14,948 bases of DNA from Lutibacter sp. (GTDB lineage Bacteria; Bacteroidota; Bacteroidia; Flavobacteriales; Flavobacteriaceae): contig JAUVOS010000034.1 of assembly GCA_030599055.1 (NCBI GenBank), positions 1 through 14,948 on the forward strand, read 5' to 3'. The translations under genes were made by a program, and so were the position numbers. The notes beneath the pieces were generated by a model, which worked only from the letters and a program-made list of their open reading frames with translations, did not search any database and was not told where the DNA came from. This document shows, piece after piece, positions 1 to 7,445 of this stretch. The first letter of the stretch is position 1. Every line of letters begins with the position of its first letter.

Positions 1-1
1 A

Positions 2-403
2 GTTGACTTTTCAAAACACAAAACTAGAAAAGAAGTAGCAGCAGTTTTTTCTCGATTTATCGATAAAGAAGCCTACAGACAGTTTTTACTTAAAAACGTA
101 TATTGGAAAACTTCAAATCAGCTTGCATTTCGATTTAACCTACCCATTTTTATAGAAAACTATGGAAATATTGTCGAAACCCTACCGCCGTATAGCCAAT
201 TTGACGGAGCTGTACTATTCCTAAAAGGACAATTATCTGATTATATTCTCAACGCAGATTACGCATTGATTGAAGCACATTTTCCAAATGTAGTAATTAA
301 TGAAATTAAAAATGCCGGTCATTGGTTGCACGCTGAGAATCCTGAAGATTTCTTTTTAGAATGTATATACTTCTTAAAAAAAAAGTTGTTAAATAATTAC
401 TAA
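2..403 (+). CDS. Alpha/beta hydrolase, C-terminal part (5' end outside window)
   Basis: The frame is open from base 2 to a TAA at 401-403 and gives 133 residues with no start, so the gene begins before the window. The translation has the C-terminal half of an alpha/beta-hydrolase fold. It contains FLKGQLSDYI, where the Asp of SDYI fits the acidic member of the catalytic triad, and later IKNAGHWLHAENPEDFF, where the His of AGHWLHAENP fits the catalytic histidine. This His motif is typical of the YbfF/ABHD11-like esterase and hydrolase group. The nucleophile serine would lie upstream, outside the window, so the substrate class cannot be read. The next gene follows on the same strand after 11 nt, so the two may be co-transcribed. 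The family call is firm; the exact enzyme is not. Confidence 0.85.
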   Translation, partial: VDFSKHKTRKEVAAVFSRFIDKEAYRQFLLKNVYWKTSNQLAFRFNLPIFIENYGNIVETLPPYSQFDGAVLFLKGQLSDYILNADYALIEAHFPNVVINEIKNAGHWLHAENPEDFFLECIYFLKKKLLNNY

Positions 404-414
404 TATATTAAGTT

Positions 415-1104
415 ATGAATCTTTTAAAAATAGTACTGGAAATTACGATACCTATTCTAGCCATTTCGGCGGGTATATGGGCATTCTTTAAATTATTTTA
501 CAAATTTAAATCAAAATTTTTATTTATAACCAATTGTCAAATACTTCATAAAACTATTTGGAAAGATGTTAGTGAGCATTATGATATTAAACAAAATGGT
601 GAACAAGATCATGCCTTTAGACCTCTCGTTTTATTACCACATAGTTTAAAAAAATATTCTAACATTAAAAATGGCAAAAAAGCAATTTTAGAAAGTATTA
701 GTCAAAATAAAGAAAATAGTCTTAAAATTGTTGCAGAAGTCTATTGGATACCCGAAGATATGGAGCCGTGGAATACTATTATTCATCCTGTATTTTCACT
801 TGTTTTAAGAAGGTATTTTGGTATGGAAAGACCTATGTATCAAGATGAAGAAAGCATAAGAGGAGACTGGCAGATTGTGAAGCATTCACTAAAACATCTT
901 GACCCACTTAATCGATATTTAGATGACACCTTATTACAATGGGCTGTATCCGACTCTTACACCTACAGATATTTCGAACCAGAAAATGGAGAGAAAGGAT
1001 CCTATGTGTCTGAGCCTGTCCCAGATGGGTTTATTGAATACTGTGGACTATCAATAATCTTACGCAATTATTCATTCTTTAGTATTGAAAAAGACAAGGC
1101 TTAA
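415..1104 (+). CDS. Unrecognised protein with one N-terminal membrane anchor
   Basis: This 229-residue protein is not one I recognise. Residues about 4-28 (LKIVLEITIPILAISAGIWA and a few more) form one hydrophobic segment followed by a basic stretch (KFKSKF), which predicts an N-terminal anchor with the rest as a soluble domain. The soluble part is rich in aromatic and charged residues (VAEVYWIPEDMEPWNTI, SDSYTYRYFEPENGEKGS) and shows no catalytic motif I can name. There is no lipobox and no cysteine pair. The gene starts 11 nt after the hydrolase gene. It ends in a convergent overlap: one TTAA at 1101-1104 supplies the stop codon of this gene and of the opposite-strand PepSY gene. Even composition and a long uninterrupted frame support a real gene; the function is unknown. 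Confidence 0.75.
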   Translation: MNLLKIVLEITIPILAISAGIWAFFKLFYKFKSKFLFITNCQILHKTIWKDVSEHYDIKQNGEQDHAFRPLVLLPHSLKKYSNIKNGKKAILESISQNKENSLKIVAEVYWIPEDMEPWNTIIHPVFSLVLRRYFGMERPMYQDEESIRGDWQIVKHSLKHLDPLNRYLDDTLLQWAVSDSYTYRYFEPENGEKGSYVSEPVPDGFIEYCGLSIILRNYSFFSIEKDKA

Positions 1105-1664
1105 CTTTTTAATAAAAACCACAAAAATAACAATGGAATGATAAAACCCAAGGCAGTATAAATACCACCACGACCCCACATTCCTTTTTTCCCTTTTACC
1201 ATAAAAAAGGAAGTAACCGCAAATAAAATTAATGCGCCTGCAAAAATATCTGAAAACCACATCCACCAATTATTCGGATTATAGTGCAAATAATTTGCCT
1301 CATAAAAAACAGTCCGTTTTCTTAAAAATTCAGCTCTACCATCGCCAGAACTGGTATTTACCATCACAGACGAACCTCCTTTTAAAAAGATTTTGATTAC
1401 ATCATCTTGTGGATAATAATGCTTCTTGTAAGTTGCTCGCGGTGCAACTTCTTCCAACAAAGTATTGATATTACTCTTTATATTTGGGTTCTTAGTTAAT
1501 TCAATATCTGTTTGAAATTCATCAACAACTACCGAATAATTAGGATTCCAATCGTGCATATGATTCAGTGCAATACCTGATAATGCGTAGATAATTGTAG
1601 TCCCAATAAAAAAATAGCCAATATCACGATGTAATATCCTACTCCATTTTCTGAGTGCTTTCAT
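1101..1664 (-). CDS. PepSY-associated transmembrane protein
   Basis: The 187-residue protein starts MKALRKWSRILHRDIGYFF, the usual opening of PepSY-associated TM proteins (basic segment with W-x-R-x-L-H-R-D, then a first helix ending in SGIALNH). Membrane segments are visible at about residues 14-34, 128-152 and 163-185. The region between helices 1 and 2, about residues 36-125, is probably periplasmic and carries the PepSY-like part (VIKIFLKGGSSVMVNTSSGDGRAEF). The family length is usual for Bacteroidota. Relatives are often linked to iron or other metal uptake, but this protein's role is not established. It lies downstream of the OB-fold lipoprotein on the same strand, with a 95-nt gap that contains a terminator-like hairpin, so coupling may be partial. 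The 3' end overlaps the convergent gene by 4 nt. Confidence 0.85.
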   Translation of the reverse strand: MKALRKWSRILHRDIGYFFIGTTIIYALSGIALNHMHDWNPNYSVVVDEFQTDIELTKNPNIKSNINTLLEEVAPRATYKKHYYPQDDVIKIFLKGGSSVMVNTSSGDGRAEFLRKRTVFYEANYLHYNPNNWWMWFSDIFAGALILFAVTSFFMVKGKKGMWGRGGIYTALGFIIPLLFLWFLLKS

Positions 1665-1684
1665 ATATTTATGCTTAAAACAAC

Positions 1685-1717
1685 AAGAGCCTTATAAAAA
1701 CACATAAGAATGCTCTT
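1685..1717 (-). terminator. Hairpin after lipoprotein gene, terminator or attenuator
   Basis: On the minus strand AAGAGC-ATT-CTTAT pairs with ATAAG-GCTCTT, an 11-bp stem with a 3-nt bulge and an 8-nt T-rich loop, followed by GTTGTTTT. It stands 43 nt after the lipoprotein stop codon and about 20 nt before the PepSY gene start. It could end the lipoprotein transcript or attenuate read-through into the PepSY gene. Pairing is seen in the sequence; the function is inferred. Confidence 0.5.
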
Positions 1718-1759
1718 ATATGACAATATGTTTAACTTTGATAAATTTTAATTGTTGAG

Positions 1760-2347
1760 CTATTCCTTGTCTTTTTGATCTCCTTCTTTATCATGATCGT
1801 GATCTCCTTCTTCGTGCTCCTCTTCTGTTTTTATTGCTTTAATCACTTCATGTGAAATATAATCTAGGGAATAAAAAGATAAATGATCTGCTTTTTCCTC
1901 TTTCATCTGATCTCTATACGCTTGTAGATGTTCCATTTTTTCGTCATAAACCTCTTTACTGTCTTTTCCTTCTTTGTGGTTTTGAATATGATCTTCCTCT
2001 TTTTGTAAAATAAAAGCTTCATCCACTCTAAATTCTGTTACAACACCATTTACAGTTATTTCATCTCCAACTAGAGCATCGTCAAAACGTGTTTCACTAT
2101 CAACATGAACATCACCTTCATCATTTACTAACAAAAGTTTTTTTCCTCCGTGTTTGCAAACATGATCTACAATACCTTTTATCTGAACTTCTTTGTCAAC
2201 AAAATCACCGGCTTTCGTATCAAAATCTACTAGAGCTATCATTGGTTTTTCTGTGACTTCTGTATTTTCTTTGTCTTTTTTCTTGGTTGCATCTGCACAT
2301 GAAATAAACAATGCCAAAAAGCCGATTATAATTAAGATTTTCTTCAT
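1760..2347 (-). CDS. OB-fold lipoprotein with His/acidic C-terminal tail
   Basis: The 195-residue protein begins MKKILIIIGFLALFISC, a lipoprotein signal peptide with the lipid-accepting Cys at residue 17 (Phe at -3 is a weak but acceptable lipobox). Residues about 36-115 look like a small OB-fold domain: GDFVDKEVQIKGIVDHVCKH, then a GGKKLLLVN strand, and GDEITVNGVVTEFRVD. The VDHVCKHGGKK stretch is characteristic of a Bacteroidota OB-fold group. The rest is highly charged, probably helical, and ends in a low-complexity His/Asp/Glu/Lys tail (EEEHEEGDHDHDKEGDQ) that could bind metal ions. The next gene on the strand encodes a PepSY membrane protein, which fits a cell-envelope metal-related role; that role is an inference from context and composition. 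The start ATG directly precedes the signal peptide and is not in doubt. Confidence 0.8.
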   Translation of the reverse strand: MKKILIIIGFLALFISCADATKKKDKENTEVTEKPMIALVDFDTKAGDFVDKEVQIKGIVDHVCKHGGKKLLLVNDEGDVHVDSETRFDDALVGDEITVNGVVTEFRVDEAFILQKEEDHIQNHKEGKDSKEVYDEKMEHLQAYRDQMKEEKADHLSFYSLDYISHEVIKAIKTEEEHEEGDHDHDKEGDQKDKE

Positions 2348-2405
2348 AATATATTTAGTTTTAAATTAGTGGGTGTAAAACTAATAAATCTTTGGCATCT
2401 TTAGA

Positions 2406-2432
2406 TTGAAAAAAACCTTTTTATTATCTTTA
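2406..2432 (+). promoter_or_regulatory. Possible recJ promoter
   Basis: TTG (2406-2408), a 16-nt spacer and TATCTTTA (2425-2432) resemble the Bacteroidota TTG/TAnnTTTG promoter, about 67 nt before the recJ ATG. The last G is replaced by A and the spacer is short, so this is a weak call. Confidence 0.25.
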
Positions 2433-2498
2433 CACTTTAATACTAAAAATTGCAACAACTTTGTCTCTTGACAAGTGTAACCTGTGAAACTCTGCCTT

Positions 2499-4193
2499 AT
2501 GCGTTGGTCATATAAACCCGAACCGAATCCGAAAAAAATTGCTGTTTTAGCAAAAGCTCTTACTGTCGAAAATACAATTGCCAAGGTTTTGGTACAAAGA
2601 GGTATTGAAACCTTTGAACAAGCAAAAGCATTTTTTCGCCCTAATCTCGCTAATCTACACGATCCCTTTTTAATGCAAGATATGGATGTGGCTGTTAAAA
2701 GAATTGAAAAAGCAATAAAAAAAGGTGAAAACATTTTAGTCTATGGTGATTATGATGTAGATGGCACCACTTCAGTAGCACTTGTTTCAAAATATTTAAA
2801 AACGTTCCAAGATACTATCGGCACGTATGTACCCGATAGAAATAATGAAGGTTATGGTATTTCTTTTCAAGGAATTGATTTTGCAGAAGACAATGATTTT
2901 TCATTGGTAATTGCCTTAGATTGTGGAATTAAAGCAATCGACAAAATTGAATATGCAAATAAGAAAAATATCGATTTTATTATCTGTGACCATCATACGC
3001 CGGGAGAGAAACTTCCTAAAGCAATTGCAATTTTAAATCCTAAACGAAAGGATTGTGACTATCCCTATAAAGAGCTAAGTGGTTGTGGTGTCGGTTTTAA
3101 ACTAGTGCAAGCACTTAGTCAAAAAGAAGGAAAAGAAGTGAAAGACTTAACCTCCTATCTCGATTTGGTGGCAACGAGTATTGCTGCAGATATTGTGCCC
3201 ATGACAGGAGAAAATAGAGTTCTTGCTTACCACGGTTTAAAAGTAATCAACGAAAATCCAAGTGTTGGTATCGAGGCCTTAAAATCAACTTTTGAAAAAA
3301 AGGTTTTAACTATTACTGATGTCGTTTTTGGTATTGCTCCAAGAATTAATGCCGCCGGCAGATTAAAACACGCCAATTATGCGGTAGAAGTCTTGATTGA
3401 AACGGACAAAGAAAAAGCAAAAAAAATGGCAGCCGCCATAAACATCCTGAACAATGATCGAAAAGAATTAGATAAAAAAATCACGGAAGAAGCTTTACAT
3501 CAAATTGCAAAGGAATCAGTTAAAGATGCTTATACAACCGTTGTTTATGACCAACATTGGCATAAGGGAGTTATTGGTATTGTCGCCTCTCGTTTAATAG
3601 AAACGCATTATCGTCCTACCATAGTATTTACCAAAAGTGGTGAATTTTTAACTGCATCAGCTCGCTCAGTAAGAGGTTATAATTTATACGACGCATTGGA
3701 GGCTTGTAGTGAATATATCGATCAATTCGGCGGACATAAATATGCGGCAGGTTTAAAGATTAAATTAGAAAACCTAGATGCCTTTAAAAAACGCTTTGAG
3801 GAAGTGGTAAAATCAACGATAAAACCCGAATATAGATTACGTGAATTACAAGTAGATAGTGAGGTATTTCTCTCTGAAGTTTCCTTTAAATTTCATCGAA
3901 TTCTAGAACAAATGGCTCCATTTGGCCCTGGTAATATGCATCCTGTATTTGCTACTTCAGGACTTCGCGATAATGGTATGGGAAAAAAAGTGGGTGCCGA
4001 TAAAAGCCATCTAAAATTAAATATAATTGAAGGGGCAAACAGCCAAACATATAATGGAATAGCCTTTGGTATGGGAGATCAATTTTCACTGATCAAAAAA
4101 CCTTTTAAAATAGCTTTTACTATTGACGAAAACCATTGGAATGGTACAAGCTCAATTCAATTAAAAATTAAGGATATCAAAAAAGATATTTGA
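2499..4193 (+). CDS. recJ: Single-stranded-DNA-specific exonuclease RecJ
   Basis: RecJ is a 5'-3' single-stranded DNA exonuclease used in recombination and mismatch/base-excision repair. The 564-residue protein carries the DHH phosphoesterase motifs in order: VYGDYDVDGTTS (about 82-92), ALDCG (about 139-143), CDHH (about 163-166) and SGCGVGFKL (about 194-202). These are followed by the DHHA1 part (RINAAGRL, HKGVIGIVASR, SARSVRGYNL, FGGHKYAAG) and a C-terminal OB-like domain with APFGPGNMHPVF. All metal-binding residues expected of RecJ are present and the length is normal. The frame can also be opened five codons upstream at a GTG (2484), but ATG at 2499 gives MRWSYKPEPN, the usual N-terminus of flavobacterial RecJ, and is preferred. 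The gene is divergent from the lipoprotein gene. Confidence 0.97.
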   Translation: MRWSYKPEPNPKKIAVLAKALTVENTIAKVLVQRGIETFEQAKAFFRPNLANLHDPFLMQDMDVAVKRIEKAIKKGENILVYGDYDVDGTTSVALVSKYLKTFQDTIGTYVPDRNNEGYGISFQGIDFAEDNDFSLVIALDCGIKAIDKIEYANKKNIDFIICDHHTPGEKLPKAIAILNPKRKDCDYPYKELSGCGVGFKLVQALSQKEGKEVKDLTSYLDLVATSIAADIVPMTGENRVLAYHGLKVINENPSVGIEALKSTFEKKVLTITDVVFGIAPRINAAGRLKHANYAVEVLIETDKEKAKKMAAAINILNNDRKELDKKITEEALHQIAKESVKDAYTTVVYDQHWHKGVIGIVASRLIETHYRPTIVFTKSGEFLTASARSVRGYNLYDALEACSEYIDQFGGHKYAAGLKIKLENLDAFKKRFEEVVKSTIKPEYRLRELQVDSEVFLSEVSFKFHRILEQMAPFGPGNMHPVFATSGLRDNGMGKKVGADKSHLKLNIIEGANSQTYNGIAFGMGDQFSLIKKPFKIAFTIDENHWNGTSSIQLKIKDIKKDI

Positions 4194-4259
4194 AAAATCA
4201 CTTTTAAAAAGAATGCGTTTAACAATCACAATCTTTCTTATCTTAGCAAAAATAAACTG

Positions 4260-4346
4260 CTCCGAGGTAGAACCATCGGAGTATTAAAATGAGTTTGCTT
4301 TGCAAACCATGCTATACCGACCCAAAGGGTCGGGGTATTAAACCAA
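4260..4346. repeat. Cluster of three palindromes, possible intergenic repeat element
   Basis: The 188-nt gap between recJ and the ferredoxin gene holds three successive inverted repeats. CTCCGA (4260-4265) pairs with TCGGAG (4276-4281). GTTTGC-TTT-GCAAAC forms a tight hairpin at about 4293-4307. CCGACCC-AAA-GGGTCGG forms another at about 4317-4333, within ATA...TAT. The first and third palindromes are each followed by GTATTAAA. The G+C-rich arms stand out from the AT-rich background. Such repeated small palindromes with a shared tail suggest a dispersed REP-like or MITE-like element; a transcription terminator for recJ is an alternative for any one of them. Confidence 0.55.
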
Positions 4347-4381
4347 TTGTGCTTTCGCCCCGCGAATAAATTAATTTTAAA

Positions 4382-4686
4382 ATGATAGAACAAAAACACA
4401 AAGATAGCGAGAAGTACACCCTAACTATAATTTTAGATGGTGAACAAAAGACGATAGTCGTCCCTAAAACAACAACAATATTAGATGCTGCCGTTGATGC
4501 TGATTTGGATCCTCCTTATTCTTGTCAAGGAGGTTTTGTACAAGTTGTATGGCGACTGTAACAGAAGGAAAAGCAGAAATGGAGGAAAATGAAACCCTAA
4601 ATGATGATGAGATTTCTGAAGGAAAAATCTTAACTTGCGTTGCCAGAACAACAACAGACAAACTCGTAGTCAATTATGATCTTTAA
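4382..4686 (+). pseudogene. Plant-type 2Fe-2S ferredoxin gene with a one-base frameshift
   Basis: Frame from ATG 4382 reads MIEQKHKDSEKYTLTIILDG, then an N-terminal beta-grasp ferredoxin pattern up to DPPYSCQGG. It then shifts to FVQVVWRL and a stop at 4559-4561. Reading one base back at the TTTT run (4534-4537) restores CTSCMATVTEGKAEMEENET, and later LTCVAR, ending at TAA 4684-4686. The restored protein has C-x4-C-x2-C plus a distant Cys, the complete [2Fe-2S] ligand set of the plant/PaaE-type ferredoxin family, about 101 residues. The break falls between the first and second cluster cysteines, so the unshifted product cannot bind a cluster. It may be a recent mutation, a missed base in a T homopolymer, or, less likely, a translational slip. 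The LysE gene starts 8 nt downstream. Confidence 0.8.
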
Positions 4687-4694
4687 CAACTGAT

Positions 4695-5375
4695 ATGATG
4701 GGATTTGATGATATAAAAGAAGCAATTATTGTAGGGGTTCTTATTGCCTTTATGATTGGCCCTGTTTTTTTTATGTTAATTGAAACCAGCATCCTCAAGG
4801 GTTTTAGAGCCGCTTTTGTTTTTGATATTGGTGTGGTTTTTGGAGATGCCGTTTTTTTGTTAATTGCCTTTTTCGGAAGTCTTTCTATTGTGTCAAGTAT
4901 TGAAAATAATCCTTTATTGATTAAAATTGGAGGAGCGATTTTAGTAATTTATGGTTTGATAACTTTCTTAAACAAAAAGCAAAAAAGAATTATACAAGAC
5001 GAAACTTTAGTGGTAGCACAAAAATCAAATTATTTTCATCTTTTTGTAAAGGGATTCCTGCTCAATATTATCAATGTAGGCGTATTGGGTTTCTGGCTTG
5101 GAATGATTGTTTACTATACCGCCAATTTTCAGATGAATGAATTGAAAATTCTTAAGTTTTTCTCAATTGTTTTAGCGACCTATCTGATTGTAGATATTGG
5201 AAAAATTTTATTAGCAAAAACGCTACGAGATAAAATGACGCCACCCATTGTTTATAAAATGAAGCGAATTATGGGCATTATTTTAATTATATTTGGTTTG
5301 GCTTTGTTTTCAAAAGACTATATCCCTGACGATAAAATTCCCTTAAAAGGAGTCATAGAAAAACATATTCCGTAA
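4695..5375 (+). CDS. LysE/RhtB-family amino-acid exporter-like membrane protein
   Basis: The 226-residue protein is a polytopic inner-membrane protein of the LysE type. It has a first helix with AIIVGVLIAFMIGPVFFMLI containing the family's GP dipeptide, then ETSILKGFRAAFVFDIGVVF with the conserved small loop and acidic residue before helix 2. About six membrane segments are visible (roughly residues 10-32, 38-62, 70-87, 115-140, 148-170 and 190-208). The family exports amino acids or small metabolites; the substrate cannot be told from sequence. ATG codons at 4695 and 4698 are adjacent; the second gives MGFDDIKEA and is equally plausible. The gene begins 8 nt after the broken ferredoxin gene and is probably co-transcribed with it. 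Confidence 0.88.
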   Translation: MMGFDDIKEAIIVGVLIAFMIGPVFFMLIETSILKGFRAAFVFDIGVVFGDAVFLLIAFFGSLSIVSSIENNPLLIKIGGAILVIYGLITFLNKKQKRIIQDETLVVAQKSNYFHLFVKGFLLNIINVGVLGFWLGMIVYYTANFQMNELKILKFFSIVLATYLIVDIGKILLAKTLRDKMTPPIVYKMKRIMGIILIIFGLALFSKDYIPDDKIPLKGVIEKHIP

Positions 5376-5503
5376 GAAATCTACAGAGATTAAAGTAGAA
5401 TTAACACGACTTCTTATTTTTAAAAAACCATATATCCGCAAGTCTTTGTATTATTGCCACGAATACACGAATTTTTTAATATTCAAAAATAAAATTTAGA
5501 CAC

Positions 5504-6640
5504 ATGAAAAGCAAACTGCCACATACCGAAACTTCAATTTTTGCCGTGATGTCCGGCTTAGCAAATAAACACAATGCGATTAATCTATCACAAGGTTTCC
5601 CTGACTTTAAAGTCTCTCAAGAACTTATAGATCTTATCTACAAAAAAATGAACGATGGCAAAAACCAATACGCACCTATGCCGGGCGTGCTTGAATTGCG
5701 TATAGCTCTTGCCGAAAAAATCAATAAATTATATGCATTACAAGTTGATCCTGAAACAGAAATAACCATAACAGCTGGAGCTACCCAAGCACTATTTACT
5801 GCCATTACTGCATTTATAGGCATCGGCGATGAAGCCATAATCTTTGAACCTGCTTATGACTCGTATGCGCCAGCTGTAAAACTTAATGGAGGCATTCCAA
5901 AATATATATCACTAGACGCACCTAATTTTAAAATTGATTGGAATCAAGTAAAAGACCTTATTTCTGACAAAACAAAGATGATCATTATCAACACGCCCAA
6001 TAACCCGGGTGGTTTTGTATTTGAAAAGGAAGACATGAAACGTCTTGAAGAAATCACAAGCGATACAAATATTGTAGTCATAAGTGATGAAGTCTATGAA
6101 CATATTATTTTTGACGGATTTGAACATCAGTCCGCTTTAAAATTCCCGGATTTATACCAACGGACTATTGCTGTTTATTCTTTCGGAAAAACTTTTCATG
6201 CAACCGGTTGGAAAATGGGTTATGTTGTAACACCAGAAAACCTGATGAAAGAATTTAGAAAAGTACACCAGTTCAATGTCTTTTGCGTCAACACGCCTAT
6301 TCAATATGCTCTAGCTGAATATCTAAAAGATGAAAACAATTATCTTTCTTTACCTAAGTTTTACGAGGGAAAAAGAGATTATTTTGTAAAAGAACTAGAT
6401 ACTTCGAAGTTTAAGGTAATCCCAACACACGGCACTTATTTCCAGCTTCTGGATTATAGCCTTATCTCAGATAAACCGGAATTTAAATTTGCACAATGGA
6501 TGACCATCGAAAAAGGCTTAGCATCTATACCGGTTTCCTCTTTCTACCACAATAAAAAAAATCAACAAATATTACGTTTTGCTTTTCCTAAAGAAGAAAA
6601 AACACTTGATAAAGCCATAGAAATTCTAAAAAAAATATGA
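5504..6640 (+). CDS. Methionine aminotransferase (YbdL/MtnE-like, PLP enzyme)
   Basis: The 378-residue protein is a fold-type I aminotransferase of class I/II. Visible motifs are LSQGFPDF (28-35), the GATQAL PLP phosphate loop (about 92-97), NTPNNPGG (163-170), ISDEVYEH (193-200, Asp195 to the pyridine nitrogen) and SFGKTFHATGWKMGY (226-240, Lys229 as Schiff-base lysine). The SFGKTFHATGWK form is typical of YbdL and Bacteroidota methionine aminotransferases, which interconvert methionine and 4-methylthio-2-oxobutyrate using glutamine or other amino donors. The stop overlaps the start of the nitrilase gene by ATGA (6637-6640), so the two are translationally coupled and likely form one pathway: glutamine-dependent transamination yields alpha-ketoglutaramate, the substrate of omega-amidases. 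Family is sure; methionine as main substrate rests on family knowledge. Confidence 0.9.
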   Translation: MKSKLPHTETSIFAVMSGLANKHNAINLSQGFPDFKVSQELIDLIYKKMNDGKNQYAPMPGVLELRIALAEKINKLYALQVDPETEITITAGATQALFTAITAFIGIGDEAIIFEPAYDSYAPAVKLNGGIPKYISLDAPNFKIDWNQVKDLISDKTKMIIINTPNNPGGFVFEKEDMKRLEEITSDTNIVVISDEVYEHIIFDGFEHQSALKFPDLYQRTIAVYSFGKTFHATGWKMGYVVTPENLMKEFRKVHQFNVFCVNTPIQYALAEYLKDENNYLSLPKFYEGKRDYFVKELDTSKFKVIPTHGTYFQLLDYSLISDKPEFKFAQWMTIEKGLASIPVSSFYHNKKNQQILRFAFPKEEKTLDKAIEILKKI

Positions 6641-7431
6641 GCAGCATAAAACTAGCCCTGATTCAAACCGATATTCTCTGGGAAAACCCCAAAGCTAATT
6701 TCGGAAAATTTGATGCCTTATTACAAGATCTAAACACAGATACTGATATTGTAATACTTCCGGAAATGTTTGCAACCGGTTTTACTATGGAAGTTCATCA
6801 ATTAGCTAAACCCGTTGGTAAATCTGCTTTTGATTGGCTTCAAAAAACAGCAATCGCCCTAAATAAAGTAATTGTCGGAAGTATTTTATTCGAAGCGGAA
6901 AATAAATACTACAACCGTATGTTTTGGATGCGACCTGATGGAAGTTATTCGTATTATGATAAGCGACATTTATTTCAAATGGGCGACGAACATAAAGTAA
7001 TGACAGCAGGTAATAAACGTGTAATTATCCCCTATAAAGACACACATTTTATGTTGCAAGTTTGCTATGATTTGCGCTTCCCCGTTTGGGCAAAAAATCG
7101 TTACGATATACACAAAAAAGAACACGAATACGGCGTCTTGATTTATATAGCTAATTGGCCTGAAATTAGGAAAAAAGCCTATATGACTCTATTAAAAGCA
7201 CGTGCTATTGAAAACCAAGCTTATGTGATTTGGGTCAATAGAGTTGGTAGGGATGCCAGAGGAATTGATCATAGTGGCGACTCACAAATTATCGATCCCT
7301 TGGGAACTGTTATAAAACAAATGCCGGAAAACAAAGAAGGAATTCTTTATGCAAAAATCGATTTAAAAAAATTAAAAAGAATCCGTAAAAGTTTTAAAGT
7401 AGGTTTGGATTGGGATGCGTTTAAAGTGTAA
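6637..7431 (+). CDS. Nitrilase-superfamily omega-amidase (YafV/Nit2-like)
   Basis: The 264-residue protein has the Glu-Lys-Cys triad of the carbon-nitrogen hydrolase family: E43 in ILPEMFATGF, K109 in YYDKRHLFQMGDEH and C143 in LQVCYDLRFP. ARAIENQAYVIWVNRVG and HSGDSQIIDPLG are further conserved blocks. The FATGF and KRHLFQMGDE forms match the YafV/omega-amidase branch rather than true nitrilases. Omega-amidase hydrolyses alpha-ketoglutaramate (or alpha-ketosuccinamate) to the keto acid and ammonia, which pulls glutamine-dependent transamination forward. The ATGA overlap with the aminotransferase gene supports this partnership. It ends with GLDWDAFKV at 7431, only about 15 nt before the left palindrome array, so its transcript would run into these hairpins. 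Confidence 0.9.
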   Translation: MSSIKLALIQTDILWENPKANFGKFDALLQDLNTDTDIVILPEMFATGFTMEVHQLAKPVGKSAFDWLQKTAIALNKVIVGSILFEAENKYYNRMFWMRPDGSYSYYDKRHLFQMGDEHKVMTAGNKRVIIPYKDTHFMLQVCYDLRFPVWAKNRYDIHKKEHEYGVLIYIANWPEIRKKAYMTLLKARAIENQAYVIWVNRVGRDARGIDHSGDSQIIDPLGTVIKQMPENKEGILYAKIDLKKLKRIRKSFKVGLDWDAFKV

Positions 7432-7445
7432 TAGAATTTGAATTC

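Noticed and set aside
2484..2498. GTG start for recJ
   Set aside because: The five extra residues (MKLCL) are not typical of RecJ; the ATG at 2499 gives the usual MRWSYK start.
4464..4673. Minus-strand 69-codon ORF
   Set aside because: It is antisense to the ferredoxin gene, whose two halves have clear family motifs.
5440..5503. CACGAATA/CACGAATT direct repeat before the aminotransferase gene
   Set aside because: Only two short copies in AT-rich sequence; no larger repeat or operator symmetry could be supported.
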